64,000 nt of DNA. Origin: Eublepharis macularius (Eukaryota; Chordata; Lepidosauria; Squamata; Eublepharidae). The notes below the pieces were generated by a model. It was given only the letters and a program-made list of their open reading frames with translations, did no database searches and had not been told where the DNA came from. Below, piece after piece: positions 62,196 to 64,000 of the stretch; position 1 is the stretch's first letter; every line of letters starts with the position of its first letter. The stretch spans positions 160,090,676 through 160,154,675 of the forward strand of contig NC_072792.1 in assembly GCF_028583425.1 (NCBI RefSeq), given 5' to 3'. The position numbers were made by a program, and so were the translations under genes.

Positions 62196-64000
62196 AATTC
62201 TAGTAGCCTGACAGGGATTCTGACAGAGCGATTCCTTTTCAGGGGCTAAGTGTTTTGGCAATGAGGTCATGGTAGAAATCAAGACCAAAAAAGCTATATT
62301 ATACCAAAGGGTGACCCCCAAGGCTATCAAATAAGGCTATAATAATAACTCTATTTGCTTATTAAAGCTCTAATTTCATATCCAGACACTGCATGTGCTT
62401 CAACTCCCCCTGGTCCAGTCTCGAACAGCACTGGCCATTCTTCCAGCATTCCAGGTTCTATCCAGCCTTGCAAGCAGCTCCAGGCATGACTGGCACCTTC
62501 TTCCAGGGGGTTGCCTGCGCCAACTTTTTGCCCAGACGTGTAAAACTTTACCATCAGACAGTTGGGTTATCCAAAATATTCAATATGTGTTCTGTACAGA
62601 GATTCCTCTCCAGATTTCTGGTGGAAGGGGCCAAAGGCATAGCTGTTAGCAGTATAGCACCTTGGTCTCCTCTATCCCTTTCCTCCACCTCTCATTTTCA
62701 GAACTTTACAGAAGATAGGGCAGGAGTGAACCTCTTTCTAGATGCACCTAATTGGTCACACAGACTTTCAGAATTCACCATTAGACTATACTGGATAATT
62801 CCTTCCTACAACAACCTTCTCAGGGGCCATTTCTCCACCCAGATCCAGTTTCGCTCTGCTTCTCCATTTCATGGTTGGGAAGCAACATCGGAGCTGTTAC
62901 AAGTTAGGAAAAAGGGGAAATGGCTTTCCTTGCTGGGAACACCCTTAGGCCAAGGTTTCTCTGAAAAGCACCCTTGTAATTGGCTGCCGCCACTCAGGTA
63001 TATCCCGAGAATATCTAAACTGACCCACTGAGAAAGTGCCCTTCCAGCTCAGTCTTACCAAAATAACAAAGTAACAGGGTGGAGGCCCTGGAAAATACAT
63101 TACAGCAAACTATGTAGTGCCCAAGTAGTCTGGCATGTAGCCAAGAAGTTCAGAGAAATATTCCAGATAAATGTATTGCAATGAAAGCAAAAATGCCTTT
63201 ATAGAAAGAAGCTTTATTATAGAAAAAAGGGGCTACGGTGGTATCAAGACTAGGTGATGACCTAAGCCAGCAACCTTGGTGAGGTCTACCCAATCGCAAA
63301 TAAAGCTCCATCTCTGATGTCAGAGACTACTGCAACCAATCAGAGAATTATTTCACGACGGTCCCGCCATTTTAAAGGCTCTATGCTTCCGTGACAAAAA
63401 GGGAATCTGGCCCAAACCAGTTGCCCTTTGTCAAAAAAGGCTTAGGTATGCCAGGTAGCCCCACTGGAATGGAAGACAAAACATTATTCTCATGTAAGCC
63501 CCAGGGGACCAAGAACCCAGATTCCCTAGGTATAGGATGAGCCATATTAAATCTTGGGGTCCTGTCACATGAACTCTTTTAGACACTCATTCTTGGGGAA
63601 TTGTGGATACCCTCGTGAGGTCACTGAAGGACTCCACCAACAGAATATATGAGGGCTTTATTTGGAAAGCTTTTACACATCGATATAAGCAGACCTGGAT
63701 TCTTCCATTGCCACCTCTTACTTGTAGAAATGAATTAATATCTCATTTACTGCTGTTCCTACAGTCTTGGGGAAGAGGGAATGGTCCCTCTCTGGTCACC
63801 CTCATATCAAACTGTTCCTAGGAGGTAGCCCTTAACTATTCACTAATAATTCATCACTTTATGTTTTGGGATTAGCATAGAGTGGTATCCCTGGATCTTA
63901 CCTCCTTTTTCATTCTTCCTCTTCCTCTGTTGGTTTCATATTATGTCACGAAGTTTCTGATCTTCTAGAGTTTTTCCTGTTTAGGGGTATCCTTCCACAC
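62196..64000. other. MFI intron to window edge, nothing firmly recognised
   Basis: A 212-codon open frame (62393-63031, +) has no recognisable domain. A CCAAT-containing GC patch at about 63337-63395 is noted. The remaining MFI exon(s) were not seen. Confidence 0.35.

Noticed and set aside
63337..63395. Possible LTR or second promoter (CCAAT, TTTAAA, GC patch)
   Set aside because: No matching LTR pair, no TG..CA termini and no downstream exon were found; too weak to call.

Overview
This is vertebrate nuclear DNA: intron-rich, mostly AT-rich, with long introns full of transposable elements. The coding content is a conserved three-gene block read entirely on the + strand, EXPH5 (3' part) - POGLUT3/KDELC2 (complete) - C11orf65/MFI (5' part, running off the right edge). 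As I recall it, this is the order and relative orientation of the human 11q22.3 segment next to ATM. The repeats (Penelope-like elements, CR1/L2 LINEs, 5S-derived and tRNA-derived SINEs, hAT MITEs, an L1-type insertion) point to a squamate reptile, possibly a gecko. The species is an inference from repeat style, not a direct match.

Layout. 1-9992: the last two coding exons of EXPH5 (916-1042 and a 4.8-kb terminal exon, 5206-9992), then a probable 3' UTR. 12087-13005: a large, almost perfect foldback element with target-site duplications. 14.0-16.3 kb: L2 LINE remnants. 17.3-17.8 kb: a CpG-rich promoter and first exon of POGLUT3. Its 10.3-kb intron 1 holds a 2.5-kb Penelope-like retroelement (18875-21364), 5S-derived SINEs, a hAT element and tRNA SINEs. 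28.0-36.3 kb: POGLUT3 exons 2-8, all with consensus splice sites and compatible phases. 36.3-41.8 kb: POGLUT3 3' UTR and intergenic DNA. 41.9 kb: a probable MFI promoter with an RFX-type X-box. 44.0-45.66 kb: an ORF1-only L1-type insertion. 46.5-48.1 kb: two more Penelope fragments. 48.3-50.3 kb: nested L2 fragments. 50.5-59.2 kb: seven MFI coding exons, with a damaged and partly inverted L2 element (56.4-58.6 kb) in one intron. 59.3-64.0 kb: intronic sequence with SINEs and no recognised exon.

The three genes are not known to share a pathway. EXPH5 is a RAB27 effector for vesicle traffic, POGLUT3 is an ER O-glucosyltransferase for EGF repeats, and MFI is an IQ-motif protein reported to interact with mitochondrial fission factor. 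The most unusual material is in the repeats. Two foldback insertions, the Penelope-like element and the 0.9-kb palindrome, share one architecture: inverted terminal copies, one arm carrying about 30 extra terminal bases, 12-14 bp target duplications, and a hammerhead-like core in each arm. The other unusual items are the ORF1-only L1-type insertion and the X-box at the MFI 5' end.
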